From contig CAKTLG010000027.1 in assembly GCA_934572465.1 (NCBI GenBank), positions 1 through 26,183 on the forward strand: a DNA stretch of 26,183 nt, written 5' to 3'. The DNA is from an uncultured Oscillospiraceae bacterium. GTDB taxonomy: Bacteria; Bacillota; Clostridia; Oscillospirales; Oscillospiraceae. The position numbers were made by a program, and so were the translations under genes. The first letter of the stretch is position 1. Each line of letters begins with the position of its first letter. Shown piece after piece: positions 1 through 9,769 of the stretch. The notes beneath the pieces are model-generated. The model had not been told where the DNA came from. It worked only from the letters and a program-made list of their open reading frames with translations, and made no database searches.

Positions 1-3000
1 GGCATCGGCGGCGGCAGCTGGACGACGAAACAGGACATGGACGGAATCAACGCGGCGAGCGATATCGTCATCTCCGGCGGACGGGTAAGCGCCCGCGGCC
101 AATACAACTGCGCGGGTATCGGCGGTGGGCAGTATGTCCCCGCCCGTAATATCACGGTGACGGGCGGCGTTGTGTCGGCGACAGGACACTACGGCGCGGC
201 GATAGGCGGCGGTCGCTGGTGCCACGGAATGGACATAACCCTTACCGACGCCACTCTGAATCTGTCGACCAATTACCGCAGCAACGGCTCGGACGCGGCG
301 GCTGTCGGCTACGGCGACATTGTTTACAAACCGGAGCAGCTCGTGGCGGATCCGTCAATCGCGACGAACGATCAGATCAGGATCGGCTCATACAAGGGAA
401 AGCTGGTGAAGCTGAAGCTGGAGGCGCGCGCCCTCAGCCGCGATGACGAATATTCTTACTTCTGGAACCTTTATGAGACCCTGATCCCTGATGAGAATGG
501 GCTCATCGACATGCAGCTGCTGACACTTCCGTATGTACAGAACTACGGCTGGGCGATCAATGTGCTGGAAATGACAGTGATCGACGACCCCTGCAATGGA
601 AATCACGATTTCGGCTGGGTAAACCGGCAGTCATGCCACGTCTGGGCGTGTACGAAATGTCAGGCGCGCGATCCGGTAGCCCCGATGTCCGCGCAGAACG
701 CCAGACACAGCTCGTCCGCGGGCTGGAACACGGAAACGCACACCATCGTCTGCGACGTGTGCGGCACGGTGATGGCGCGCGATCATCTCGCGCCGAGATT
801 TACCGGCATTCAGGACGGCGAGATCTACTATCTCACGGACAGCGATGTGCTGAAGTTCAAAGCGGAGGATGTGCCGCTGGGGACCGTCTCCGGCATCAGA
901 TCCGTCAGCATCGACGAGCAGGAGCAGGACGTCGGCAGCACGGAATTTGAACTTCCCGCGGACGGACAGTCCCATACCGTGACCGCCAGCGACAACGCCG
1001 GCAACACCACCTCGGCAACGGTCACGGTGATACGGCAGTATAAGGTCGAGGTCGTAGATCAATACGCTTCCGACAAAATCTATCTCTCCAAGCTGGTAAA
1101 CAAGGGCGAATACCTCCGCCTGACGCTGAACATGCCGGAGGATGCCAACGCAACGCTGTATGCGCCGGATGGAGCGGTCATCCCGCCCAACGAATACGGC
1201 TATGATATCGGCTTTGTAGAGTCCGACATAACGCTCAAGCTGTCGGTGACGCGCACAGGCGATGTGTGGGCATCGATTTTCTGCCTTGGCTTCCGCAATT
1301 TCCAGAGCTATGAAGCGCTCAGCGAGCCGATCTATGTGCCGGTATTGTCAAACGGACAGTACGGCTACTACAACGGTCTTGCCGGCGACAATGTTCCGTT
1401 CCTGATCGACGGCCCCAAGAATGTCGGCCTGCACGCTTTTGTGAGCAATACTCCATATACGGAAAATGATCTGGATACGAACACCGAGCTGCCGTGGAAG
1501 TGGTGCGCTGCCTCCGGCGAATCTATCGTTCTAAACCATGGCCATTTCGGCGACAGCGACGGCACATATTACGTCTATGCCAAAGCCGAAAGAGACAGGC
1601 AGCGAACGTACGCTTCCACGCCGCCTCTGATCTTTGACCGCACCATTCCCGCAGCAAAGATCGGTAATACGGAGCTTGCGGCCGGCAGCACCCACTACGG
1701 CGCGCTGGCGTTCACCGTGGAGGACGCCGTGCCCGTCACCGTGACCGACAACGGCGTGGTGCTGACCGCGGAGAACGGCGTCTACACCGTGCAGCCCGAC
1801 GGCGCGCCCCATAACATCGTACTTCGGGACGCCTGCGGCAACACGGCGCGCTATGATGTCTCCGTCATGCAGAACACGCTCATAAGCGTGACGCAGCCGG
1901 CCGACATCGCGCTGCAGCACGGCGAGGAGCTGACGCTGCCCGCCATGGCCGCCGTGACGACCAGCGGCATGACCGTGACGCAGCTTCCCGTGCAGTGGAA
2001 CTTCGATTCGGCGAAGGACTATGACAGAACCGCCAAGCAGGCACAGTCCTTCACCGTTACCGGCACGCTCGACCTGTCCCGCACGGACGTGGTTGTTCCC
2101 TCCGGCAGCGAGGCGCTGCTGACCGTCGAGGTCAGGGTGACGGTCTCAAGCGCGCCGCGCTACACGGTGACGGTCAACGACAGCGAAAACGGCACTGTCA
2201 GCGTGGACAACGCTTCGGAGACCGCGCCGGACGGCACGCCCAGCTTCTTTGAAGACGAGCTGGTGCTGCTCTCCGTCTCCCCCGCCGAGGGCTATGTCCT
2301 CAGCGCCCTGTCCGTCAGCGGCGGCTTCGGCGACGTTCCCTGCGCGGGCGACGGCGACACCTATTCCTTTACGCAGCCTGCGTCCAACGTCACCGTTACC
2401 GCCACGTTCACGGTACGTCCCGAATACACCGTCACCTTCGACGGCAACGGCGGCACGCCGTCCGACAGCGAGCGGACCACGACCAGCCAGCGCCTCGCGT
2501 CCCTGCCGAGCGCCTACCTCTACGAGCACCTCTTTGACGGCTGGTACACCGAGAAGACCGACGGCGACAAGATCGACACCGACTACGTTTTCTCCGACGA
2601 CACCACCGTGTACGCGCATTGGACGTACGTCGGCACCGGCGACACCGGCGGAAATACCGGCGACAATACCGGCGGAAATACCGACGACGGCACCGGCGGC
2701 AATACCGGCGGCGGCTTCGTCGACGTGCCGGACGGCAGCTACTTCGAGGACGCCGTGGACTGGTCGGTGGAAAACGGCATCACCACCGGCACGGACGCTT
2801 CCCACTTCTCCCCGAACGGCATCTGCACCCGCGCGCAGGCCGTGACCTTCCTGTGGCGCGCGGCGGGCAGCCCCGCGCCGCAGAGCACGGCGATGCCGTT
2901 CGTCGACGTGCCTGCGGACAGCTACTTCTACAGCGCGGTGCTCTGGGCCGTGGAAAACGGCATCACCACCGGCACGAGCGCCGCGACGTTCAGCCCCGCG

Positions 3001-3234
3001 GCCAACTGCACGAGAGCGCAGATCGTCACGTTCCTGTGGCGCGCGGCAGGCTCTCCCGCGGCGGAGGGCGGCAGCCCGTTCGCCGACGTGCCCGCGGACG
3101 CCTACTATGCCGACGCGGTGCGCTGGGCCGTGAAGAAGGGCATCACCACCGGCACGAGCGCCGCGACGTTCAGCCCCGACGCCCACTGCACGAGAGCGCA
3201 GATCGTCACGTTCATCTGGCGCGGCGCAAAGTGA
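1..3234 (+). CDS. SLH-domain cell-surface protein, 5' end outside the window
   Basis: The frame is open from base 1 (1077 residues here), so the N-terminus and signal peptide lie upstream. The visible start carries beta-repeat units marked by GIGGG/AIGGG. Residues about 195-265 hold paired Cys/His motifs (ACTKC, CDVCG). Beta-sandwich-like repeats follow, then a 'bacterial repeat' segment at about 720-807 and a Listeria/Bacteroides InlB-type repeat (VTFDGNGG ... FDGWYT) at about 808-875. A Gly/Asn/Thr/Asp linker (about 880-905) leads to three C-terminal SLH domains (about 906-1077) with FxDVP, A(V/D)xWxVxxGI, CTRAQ and VTFLWR motifs. SLH domains are known to anchor proteins non-covalently to pyruvylated secondary wall polymer, so it is inferred to act outside the cell as a structural or adhesive protein. 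No catalytic motif was seen. It ends 43 bases before a terminator and precedes another SLH gene. Confidence 0.9.
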   Translation, partial: GIGGGSWTTKQDMDGINAASDIVISGGRVSARGQYNCAGIGGGQYVPARNITVTGGVVSATGHYGAAIGGGRWCHGMDITLTDATLNLSTNYRSNGSDAAAVGYGDIVYKPEQLVADPSIATNDQIRIGSYKGKLVKLKLEARALSRDDEYSYFWNLYETLIPDENGLIDMQLLTLPYVQNYGWAINVLEMTVIDDPCNGNHDFGWVNRQSCHVWACTKCQARDPVAPMSAQNARHSSSAGWNTETHTIVCDVCGTVMARDHLAPRFTGIQDGEIYYLTDSDVLKFKAEDVPLGTVSGIRSVSIDEQEQDVGSTEFELPADGQSHTVTASDNAGNTTSATVTVIRQYKVEVVDQYASDKIYLSKLVNKGEYLRLTLNMPEDANATLYAPDGAVIPPNEYGYDIGFVESDITLKLSVTRTGDVWASIFCLGFRNFQSYEALSEPIYVPVLSNGQYGYYNGLAGDNVPFLIDGPKNVGLHAFVSNTPYTENDLDTNTELPWKWCAASGESIVLNHGHFGDSDGTYYVYAKAERDRQRTYASTPPLIFDRTIPAAKIGNTELAAGSTHYGALAFTVEDAVPVTVTDNGVVLTAENGVYTVQPDGAPHNIVLRDACGNTARYDVSVMQNTLISVTQPADIALQHGEELTLPAMAAVTTSGMTVTQLPVQWNFDSAKDYDRTAKQAQSFTVTGTLDLSRTDVVVPSGSEALLTVEVRVTVSSAPRYTVTVNDSENGTVSVDNASETAPDGTPSFFEDELVLLSVSPAEGYVLSALSVSGGFGDVPCAGDGDTYSFTQPASNVTVTATFTVRPEYTVTFDGNGGTPSDSERTTTSQRLASLPSAYLYEHLFDGWYTEKTDGDKIDTDYVFSDDTTVYAHWTYVGTGDTGGNTGDNTGGNTDDGTGGNTGGGFVDVPDGSYFEDAVDWSVENGITTGTDASHFSPNGICTRAQAVTFLWRAAGSPAPQSTAMPFVDVPADSYFYSAVLWAVENGITTGTSAATFSPAANCTRAQIVTFLWRAAGSPAAEGGSPFADVPADAYYADAVRWAVKKGITTGTSAATFSPDAHCTRAQIVTFIWRGAK
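2961..3213 (+). repeat. 180-bp period near-identical DNA repeats within the SLH domains
   Basis: SLH domains 2 and 3 share identical DNA blocks exactly 180 bases apart: 2961-2998 equals 3141-3178, and 3005-3033 equals 3185-3213. The identity includes third codon positions, which suggests recent duplication or gene conversion between domains. Confidence 0.8.
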
Positions 3235-3277
3235 GCCCCGCGGCTCCCGCACCGCAAGCCCAATAAGCGCTTTCCAT

Positions 3278-3312
3278 AGGAGGCGGCCCGCAAGGGCCGT
3301 CTCCTCCTTATT
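3278..3312 (+). terminator. Rho-independent terminator after the first SLH gene
   Basis: The arms 3278-3289 (AGGAGGCGGCCC) and 3294-3305 pair through 12 positions with one G-U, around a four-base GCAA loop. A short T-rich tail (TTATTT) follows. Confidence 0.75.
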
Positions 3313-3351
3313 TCCCGCGCGGAGAAAAAAGCGTTTCATACTTCAGAATGA

Positions 3352-3380
3352 TTTACATTTTTGGAAAGGTATGCTATACT
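3352..3380 (+). promoter_or_regulatory. Sigma-A-type promoter of the 2001-residue SLH gene
   Basis: TTTACA (3352-3357), a 17-base spacer and TATACT (3375-3380), with an extended -10 TGC directly before the -10 box. The start of transcription should fall near 3387, giving a leader of about 170 bases. Confidence 0.75.
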
Positions 3381-3397
3381 GTATTAAAATAGGCGTT

Positions 3398-3557
3398 AAA
3401 GGGCTTATGACAAGGGGGCGCGTCCCCTTGTCCCGCGGGGTCCCCCGCGGCGCGAGACCCGTTCCGCTCCGTCAGGGAGCGGCCGCGCCGGAAAACGACG
3501 CTCACATACAGCTGGGCTGAAAATAGATCGCAAGCACGTATTATAGGGAGGAATCAC
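3398..3557 (+). promoter_or_regulatory. GC-rich structured 5' leader of the SLH gene
   Basis: Three consecutive inverted repeats lie between promoter and gene: ACAAGGGG (3410-3417) with 3424-3431, CCGCGGGG (3433-3440) with 3443-3450, and CCGCTCC (3464-3470) with 3476-3482. No U-tract follows, so they are not ordinary terminators. A 37-codon frame from ATG 3407 to TGA 3520 crosses all three, with AAAGGG only three bases before it. That frame may be chance, because GC-rich DNA has few stops. The ribosome site for the SLH gene (GGGAGG, about 3546-3551) lies downstream of the structures. This covers most of the 323-base gap between the two SLH genes. Confidence 0.5.
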
Positions 3558-6500
3558 ATGAAAAAACGAGTATTGAGCTTATTCATGGCGCTGGTGCTCT
3601 GCCTGACGCTGCTGCCGACGGCGGCGCTGGCGGAGGAAACGGCGGAGTATGGCGCCGTGAACGAGCCCGCCGTGCAGGCTGGCGGCAGCCAGATCGCGAC
3701 GCAGGCAGGCTCTGCAACAGGCATCTGGGTCGACGGGGTCAACCAGAACGGCGAACTCGAGAAAGGTAATCAAGCTTGGAATGGAATCTGCGTTGACGGC
3801 ACCATGGACACGTGGGGCAACGACATCTACCCATTCTACATCGTTCAAAAAGATCAAAATGTGACCATTCAGAATCTGACCATTAATGGGGACATTTATC
3901 TTATTCTTTGCGATAATGCAACGCTGACGGTGGAAGGTTCCTTGATACTCAATTGCCAAAACTTTACCATTTACGGGCAGACGGAAAGCTTGGATCCGGA
4001 AGACAGCGGGGTGCTGTCCATCAAGTCCGCCTCCACTGCAATCAAATCGAACTATTCGGATGGCAATGGCAGCGGTACGACCATTTCTCTTCGTGGCGGC
4101 AAGCTGACCGCCACAAGCGCGTCCGGCGTTCTTGCTGAGAATGTTTATCTGACGACCGGCAACAGCAGTATCCAGAAATGCTCGATCGACGGCGAAAACA
4201 AGCTGCCCGAGGATTGGGTCAGGCACACATTTACCAAGTTGGAGGGGCGCAGTCTCACCATCGAGTACTGCGAGCATGATCATGCTACTTATGTAAGCGC
4301 CAGCGAAAGTACGCATAAAACGCACTGCACGGACTGCGGCTTCGTTGGGGCTGCAAAGGCTTGCGGAAGCGACGGTACTGCTGGCTTTGTGTCGGCTGGC
4401 AAAGATGGGCACTATAAGAAATGCCACTGCGGAAACCCGTTTGGCGATTTACTCACGCATGACACTGCGACCGTACCAACGGACAACGGTCAGAAGCACA
4501 CCTCCGGCTGCGGTTTCTGCGGCTGGACATCGGACGGCAACGGCGATGAGCACGATTTTAGCGAAGGAAATGGCTCCTGCAAGGATTGCGGCATTACGCC
4601 CATTATGCGTGACAGTGACGGCGATCTGTACGACAAAGAGAATTACGAAAAAGCCTTTGAAAAGGCTGCCAACAGCAATGGTACGGTCACGCTGACGCTG
4701 GTGTCCAAAGTGACCGGCGAAGGTGCGAATATCTGGACAAAATCCATTGAATTCAACTATCCGGGCAAATCTGTTACGCTGGACATGGGCGGCATCACGC
4801 TGAGCAGCACCGGTGAAGCGGCGCTGACGGTCAACGGCGGCACGCTGATCATTGAGAATGCTGCAACGCTGGAAGGTGTGAATGGCATTGCCGGCATTTC
4901 CTCCACCCCGGCCATCAAGGTCACGGGCGGCAGCCTGACCTTTAAGAGCACAGTCAACGCCACGGGCGGCAACGGCAGCAGCAGCGCCGCACCGGCTATT
5001 GAAGTCACCGGCGGCACGGTGACCTTCGAGGGCGATTTGATCGCCACCGGCGGCAGCAGCGACAACGAAGCTGCCTCGGCGATCGAGGTCTCCGGCGGCG
5101 CGGCGACGTTTAAGGGCACCGTAACCGCGAAAGCCCAGATCATCAATACCACGGTCGAAGTCGTGCTCTCTCCCGCGATCAATGTTTCGGGCGGCACGGT
5201 GACCTTTGAGAAGAAGCTGACCGCCACGGGCGGCGGAAACAACGCCGGCGGAAACAAACCGGAGCAGCAGCCCGCGGTTTATGCCACGAACGGCACGCTG
5301 GATTTTCAGGACGATCTGGATCTGAACGGCGGCTTGACGATCACTGGGTACGCAACCCTGCGCCCCAAGCTGTCAAAGGGCACGTTCACGGCGATGCCTA
5401 GTTCGGACGCAAAGCGGGTATCCGTCGTCGGCTCGAAGAACTACACATATCTGAGGGATCTGCTGGAAGACGGCTATGTCTTTTTTGCCGAGGGCAGCAA
5501 CCGGTATCTGGTTTTCAGCGATACGGACTGGTCCGGTGATACTACCATCAAAGCGCATACGCATATATGGGAGAAACCCGCATCGGGCGATATCTATGAG
5601 TGCTCAATCTGCAAGCAATCCTGCGCGCATGAGGGTGGTTACAAGACCGGCAAGTGCGAGGTTTGCGGCAAGCCCTGCCCGCACGACATGGCGGATGCGG
5701 TCAACAACTATCGCTGCAATGAGTGCGGAAAGCAGATGGTCGCAAGAATCCAGACTGACACATGGAAATGGGCGCACTACCCTGACCTCGTCACAGCGCT
5801 GAACGCGGCAACAGATGGTCAGACGGTGACGCTGCTGACCGATGCCCCTCTGACGGATGATGTCTATCTCTATAGCACTACCGTAACCACTGCCGAGGAT
5901 ATGGTCGTTACGCTGGATTTGAACAGGCATAATGTCACAGCGTCTGGCTGGGCCTCTTTTATCTTAGGCGAAGGTGCGTACGATTGGAACAATCCATCGG
6001 CTCAAGAAAGAGGTCCCTTCAAACTGGCCATTTGCGGCACCGGCAATGTTGAACCTGGTATTCGTGTAAATGTGTGGGCCTCTCTGGACCTAAGCGGCTG
6101 GACAGGCGGCACGATCAGCATGATAAGCATGCAGGACAACTCGAATTATGACCCAGCAACTCGGGAACCTGCTCTCGTCGTTGGTAAAAATGCTGGTACG
6201 ATCGCTTATCTAGGCTATGGAAACAACCAGTTAGACGAATTAAAGAAAAATAAGCTGAGCGGCGGCAAATACAGTGAACTTTGGATTGCCGATCACGGAG
6301 GGGTCCGTCTCGGTGACTTGCTTGCAGACGGCTTTGCATTCCAAAAAGCAGATGGGTCGTATGTGAATTACGCGGAAAAGTTCCAAAACACGACACTCAC
6401 CAATCTCACCGTCGTGGAGTGCCCCCATGATGACGCGGAAAACGGCAGATGCCTGTACTGCAATGAGGACGGCATCGCGGCGACGGTGGACGGCATTTTC

Positions 6501-9500
6501 TACGACCTCAAGCACATTAATGACGCCATCGACATATGGCTCGCCACAAACGGCAGCACGCTGAAGCTGTTTACTGACGCCAGCACAGATGAACTTGATC
6601 TCAGCAGCGCCGATGCCGAATCCCTTACCATCGACCTGAACGGCCATAGCTTCACCAAAAACGGCGATGCCGTCAAGCTGAATGGCGGCAAAAGGCTGAC
6701 CATCAAGGATTCCAAAGGCGAGAACAAGGGTGTCTTCGGCCCCGTGCTCGCTGACAGCGGCAGGCTGACTCTGGAGAGCGGCTGCCTTAAGGGCTTGAAC
6801 ATACCCAGCAGCTCGACGGCTCAAATCATCCTGAATGGCGGCAAGGTAAGCGCCATTTCCTGCCCCATCCCCATCTACAACCTTCTGCCGAACGGATACG
6901 CCCTCATGAAAGACGACGTTCCGGTAAACCCCGCAGAGATATTGACCGACAATACTGCGACCTATACCGTCAAATATTCGGATATCACGCTCACGCAGCC
7001 CGGCGATCCCATCACGATCTCCTACGGGCAGAACACCCTGCCTTTCGCGTTCGCCCTGGAGACATACGATCAAAACGTTGCTAAGGTGAAGTTCACATGG
7101 TATCTGGTCAATGAGGACAGCACCACGACGGAGCTGACAAGCACCGGCAATGTGGCTGCGGCCGAAAACGGCGTCTACACCTACGACACCACGACGACCG
7201 GCACCGACACGCTGAGCAGCCTGACGCCTGGTGAATACAAGGCGATCTGCGTGGTCAGCGGACTGGACGTCGACGGCAACTGCCTCTGGATGGCTCCCTT
7301 TACCAACCGCAAATTCACGGTGGAAAAAGCGGGTCTGGCAGACGCGGTGATCACGTTCAACAACCGCAGCAACCGCATCACCTTCAATCCCTTTGGCGAT
7401 ACGACCGCAACGCCTGACGTTGATTTCACCGTGACCTGCTATGGCAAGACGCTGAAATATGGCGAGGACTACACGGTGTCCGGCAACGCAACCAAAAACG
7501 GCGTCGGGTACTACGACCTGACCATCAGCGCTGTACCCACCAACAGCAACTATACCGGCACGAAGAAGGTAAGGTGGGAAGTTGAGGAATATATCCTGTC
7601 CCATCTGGCACTTTCCTCCGCCACGATCACGAAGAAGTATGACGGCACGGCCGATCTTCCCGCAGGCTCTGTGACATCCAACTTTATAAGTCGTGATGAG
7701 AGCGTGACGGCTCGGATCCCCTTACGGTTTGGCACGGATTACACGTTGGGCGAAACAAGCTACAAGGTCTTCGATGAGACCGCAAACAACTATGTTGACT
7801 CCCCGAACGCAGGCAGCGGCAAGACCGTTTATTGCGAGGTCACACTGCTGAGCAAAGACTATCGTGCCGGCTATGGCGGAAAGCAGCTGGATTGGTACTT
7901 CTATGCGAGCGAAGTGAACGCCTCCATCACGAAGGCCGACGCGCCCGCATTCAACAAGGTGGTCACGTTTGACCAGATCGTCAACGATCTGGAAGCCACC
8001 TACACCATCGACCTCCCCACTCTGCCGGAGCTGCAAAGCCCCAAGACCTACGGCGACATCGCATATACAGTGGCTTCCTTGAGTCTAGACCACGACTACG
8101 CCGCGCTTGGCGAGCCAAAGATCGTCCAGGTTAACGGCAAGTACCAGCTGCATCTGACGGTCCCCGCTGTCAAGTATGACAAGGAGACCCCCATCGGCAC
8201 CATCATGGTCAAGGTCAAGACCACCAACTACGAGGACGTCATCCTCACTGTGAACCTCGAGTCTGTCAACAAGCTCCAGCCGACCGTGATCGTCACCGCC
8301 GAGCCGGACACCATCACCTACGGCACGACGCTCGCGGACATCACGCTCACAGCCACGGCGACGCACGAAGGCAGCAGCGTTTCCGGCACCATCGCGTGGA
8401 ATGCCCCCGACACCATGCCGAACGCGGGCGATCACGAGGTCGAATGGACGTTCATGCCCGCTGATACCGAACACTACCGCGCTGTTTCCGGCATGGTAAG
8501 CATCCACGTGGACAAGGCCACGCCCACCGGCGAGCCGAACTACACGGCCATCAAGACGAGCGGCAAGAAGCTCGCCGACGCGGGGCTGGCGGCCAACGAA
8601 AGCTGGCCCGCCGGCACGCTCCAGTGGGTAGACAAGGATGGCAGGGTGCTGGACCCTGCCGCCACCGAGGTCAAGGCGAACACTGCTTATCACTGGAAGT
8701 TTACACCTGACGGCAACAACTATAACGCCATCGAGGGCAGCATCACGCTGTATCATTATTCCGCCGACATCCCCGCCGCGCCGACCTATCCCGTGAACAC
8801 GCCGGACGGCACGGCCAACGGCAGCGTGAGCATCAGCCCGAAGAACGCCTCCAAGGGCAGCACCGTGACCATCACGGTCAAGCCGGACAGCGGCTATCAG
8901 CTGGGCGATCTCACCGTGACCGACAAGGACGGCAACGTGCTTGAGATCACCGACAAGGGCAACGGCAAGTATACCTTTGTCATGCCTGACGGCAAGGCGG
9001 ATATCCGCGTCAGCTTCACCGAGCAGACCGAGGAGAGCCCGTTCCGCGATGTTTCCACGGGTGCGTACTACTACGACGCGGTCAAGTGGGCGGTCGGCAA
9101 GGACATCACCTCCGGCATCGGCGGCGGCCTGTTCGGGCCCAACCAGTCCTGCACGCGTGCGCAGATCGTGACGTTCCTGTGGCGTGCGGCCGGTTCTCCC
9201 GAGCCGACGGCGCTGAGCAGCTTCACCGACGTTGCGCCCACGGCGTACTACGCCAAGGCCGTGGCGTGGGCTGTTGAAAACGGCGTCACGACCGGCACGA
9301 GCGAGACGGAATTCTCCCCGAACGAGCCCTGCACGAGAGCGCAGGCGGTCACGTTCCTCTATCGCGCGCTCAAGGCTGCGGCCTCCGGCAGCAGCACCGC
9401 GTTCAGCGATGTGGCGGCGGATGCGTACTACGCAAGCGCCGTGGCGTGGGCCGTTGAAAACGGCGTGACCACGGGCGTCGGCGACGGCCTGTTCGCCCCG

Positions 9501-9563
9501 AAGGACACCTGCACGCGCGCGCAGATCGTGACGTTCCTCTACCGCGCGTATCAGGGCAAGTAA
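3558..9563 (+). CDS. Large secreted SLH-domain surface protein (2001 residues)
   Basis: This gene is complete, with GGGAGG seven bases before ATG. It has a clear signal peptide: MKKR, a hydrophobic stretch, then ALA-EE with cleavage near residue 25. Residues about 50-230 and 430-600 are beta-repeat or beta-helix-like. Three regions are rich in paired Cys/His motifs: about 238-352 (CTDCG, CHCG, CGFCG, CKDCG), 668-727 (CSICK, CEVCG, CNECG) and near 954-973 (CLYC). Ig-like and MBG-type segments (ITYGTTLADITLTATAT, about 1580-1660) follow, then a 'bacterial repeat' (about 1755-1820). Three C-terminal SLH domains (about 1828-2001) would bind secondary wall polymer. It is inferred to be an extracellular adhesin or scaffold; no enzyme active site is evident. 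It is monocistronic, with its own promoter and a strong terminator. Confidence 0.93.
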   Translation: MKKRVLSLFMALVLCLTLLPTAALAEETAEYGAVNEPAVQAGGSQIATQAGSATGIWVDGVNQNGELEKGNQAWNGICVDGTMDTWGNDIYPFYIVQKDQNVTIQNLTINGDIYLILCDNATLTVEGSLILNCQNFTIYGQTESLDPEDSGVLSIKSASTAIKSNYSDGNGSGTTISLRGGKLTATSASGVLAENVYLTTGNSSIQKCSIDGENKLPEDWVRHTFTKLEGRSLTIEYCEHDHATYVSASESTHKTHCTDCGFVGAAKACGSDGTAGFVSAGKDGHYKKCHCGNPFGDLLTHDTATVPTDNGQKHTSGCGFCGWTSDGNGDEHDFSEGNGSCKDCGITPIMRDSDGDLYDKENYEKAFEKAANSNGTVTLTLVSKVTGEGANIWTKSIEFNYPGKSVTLDMGGITLSSTGEAALTVNGGTLIIENAATLEGVNGIAGISSTPAIKVTGGSLTFKSTVNATGGNGSSSAAPAIEVTGGTVTFEGDLIATGGSSDNEAASAIEVSGGAATFKGTVTAKAQIINTTVEVVLSPAINVSGGTVTFEKKLTATGGGNNAGGNKPEQQPAVYATNGTLDFQDDLDLNGGLTITGYATLRPKLSKGTFTAMPSSDAKRVSVVGSKNYTYLRDLLEDGYVFFAEGSNRYLVFSDTDWSGDTTIKAHTHIWEKPASGDIYECSICKQSCAHEGGYKTGKCEVCGKPCPHDMADAVNNYRCNECGKQMVARIQTDTWKWAHYPDLVTALNAATDGQTVTLLTDAPLTDDVYLYSTTVTTAEDMVVTLDLNRHNVTASGWASFILGEGAYDWNNPSAQERGPFKLAICGTGNVEPGIRVNVWASLDLSGWTGGTISMISMQDNSNYDPATREPALVVGKNAGTIAYLGYGNNQLDELKKNKLSGGKYSELWIADHGGVRLGDLLADGFAFQKADGSYVNYAEKFQNTTLTNLTVVECPHDDAENGRCLYCNEDGIAATVDGIFYDLKHINDAIDIWLATNGSTLKLFTDASTDELDLSSADAESLTIDLNGHSFTKNGDAVKLNGGKRLTIKDSKGENKGVFGPVLADSGRLTLESGCLKGLNIPSSSTAQIILNGGKVSAISCPIPIYNLLPNGYALMKDDVPVNPAEILTDNTATYTVKYSDITLTQPGDPITISYGQNTLPFAFALETYDQNVAKVKFTWYLVNEDSTTTELTSTGNVAAAENGVYTYDTTTTGTDTLSSLTPGEYKAICVVSGLDVDGNCLWMAPFTNRKFTVEKAGLADAVITFNNRSNRITFNPFGDTTATPDVDFTVTCYGKTLKYGEDYTVSGNATKNGVGYYDLTISAVPTNSNYTGTKKVRWEVEEYILSHLALSSATITKKYDGTADLPAGSVTSNFISRDESVTARIPLRFGTDYTLGETSYKVFDETANNYVDSPNAGSGKTVYCEVTLLSKDYRAGYGGKQLDWYFYASEVNASITKADAPAFNKVVTFDQIVNDLEATYTIDLPTLPELQSPKTYGDIAYTVASLSLDHDYAALGEPKIVQVNGKYQLHLTVPAVKYDKETPIGTIMVKVKTTNYEDVILTVNLESVNKLQPTVIVTAEPDTITYGTTLADITLTATATHEGSSVSGTIAWNAPDTMPNAGDHEVEWTFMPADTEHYRAVSGMVSIHVDKATPTGEPNYTAIKTSGKKLADAGLAANESWPAGTLQWVDKDGRVLDPAATEVKANTAYHWKFTPDGNNYNAIEGSITLYHYSADIPAAPTYPVNTPDGTANGSVSISPKNASKGSTVTITVKPDSGYQLGDLTVTDKDGNVLEITDKGNGKYTFVMPDGKADIRVSFTEQTEESPFRDVSTGAYYYDAVKWAVGKDITSGIGGGLFGPNQSCTRAQIVTFLWRAAGSPEPTALSSFTDVAPTAYYAKAVAWAVENGVTTGTSETEFSPNEPCTRAQAVTFLYRALKAAASGSSTAFSDVAADAYYASAVAWAVENGVTTGVGDGLFAPKDTCTRAQIVTFLYRAYQGK
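4911..5340 (+). repeat. Tandem beta-repeat units in the SLH protein
   Basis: About five tandem units of 28-33 residues begin at codon 452. Each has the pattern AI(K/E/N)V(T/S)GG..TF.....ATGG; unit lengths are roughly 28, 28, 32 and 33 residues, and the last unit is degenerate. The pattern suits stacked coils of a right-handed beta-helix. It is a coding repeat, not a CRISPR array. Confidence 0.7.
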
Positions 9564-9590
9564 GCGTTTCTATCCTCCCCATTGATAAAA

Positions 9591-9630
9591 GGAAGCCCCC
9601 GACCGATCCGGTCGGGGGCTTCCGCTTTTG
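9591..9630 (+). terminator. Strong rho-independent terminator
   Basis: A perfect 15-bp stem (9591-9605 with 9609-9623, three-base loop ATC) is followed by GCTTTTGCTTT, 27 bases after the stop of the large SLH gene. Confidence 0.9.
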
Positions 9631-9709
9631 CTTTATCGGGTGGGGGCTTTACCTTTTTATCGCGCGCGGGCCGTCGGAACGGTCAGGCGCATGGTGCGGA
9701 TATCCGCAC

Positions 9710-9738
9710 TTGTAAAGCCGTTTGAATTGGTATAAGAT
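9710..9738 (+). promoter_or_regulatory. Likely promoter of the first LysR gene
   Basis: TTGTAA (9710-9715), 17 bases, then TAAGAT (9733-9738), about 31 bases before ATG 9770. The -10 box is imperfect and overlaps an alternative TATAAG at 9731. Confidence 0.45.
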
Positions 9739-9769
9739 ACAGGAAAAAACTGTATGAGGAGGCCGGTCG

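Noticed and set aside
2146..3339. Long open frame antisense to the first SLH gene (minus strand)
   Set aside because: Shadow of GC-rich SLH-coding DNA: low-complexity Arg/Gly/Ala-rich sequence, no RBS, and the opposite frame has clear SLH motifs.
4911..5340. Regular repeat spacing considered as a CRISPR-like array
   Set aside because: Repeats are degenerate at DNA level, in frame, and encode beta-helix units within a larger protein.
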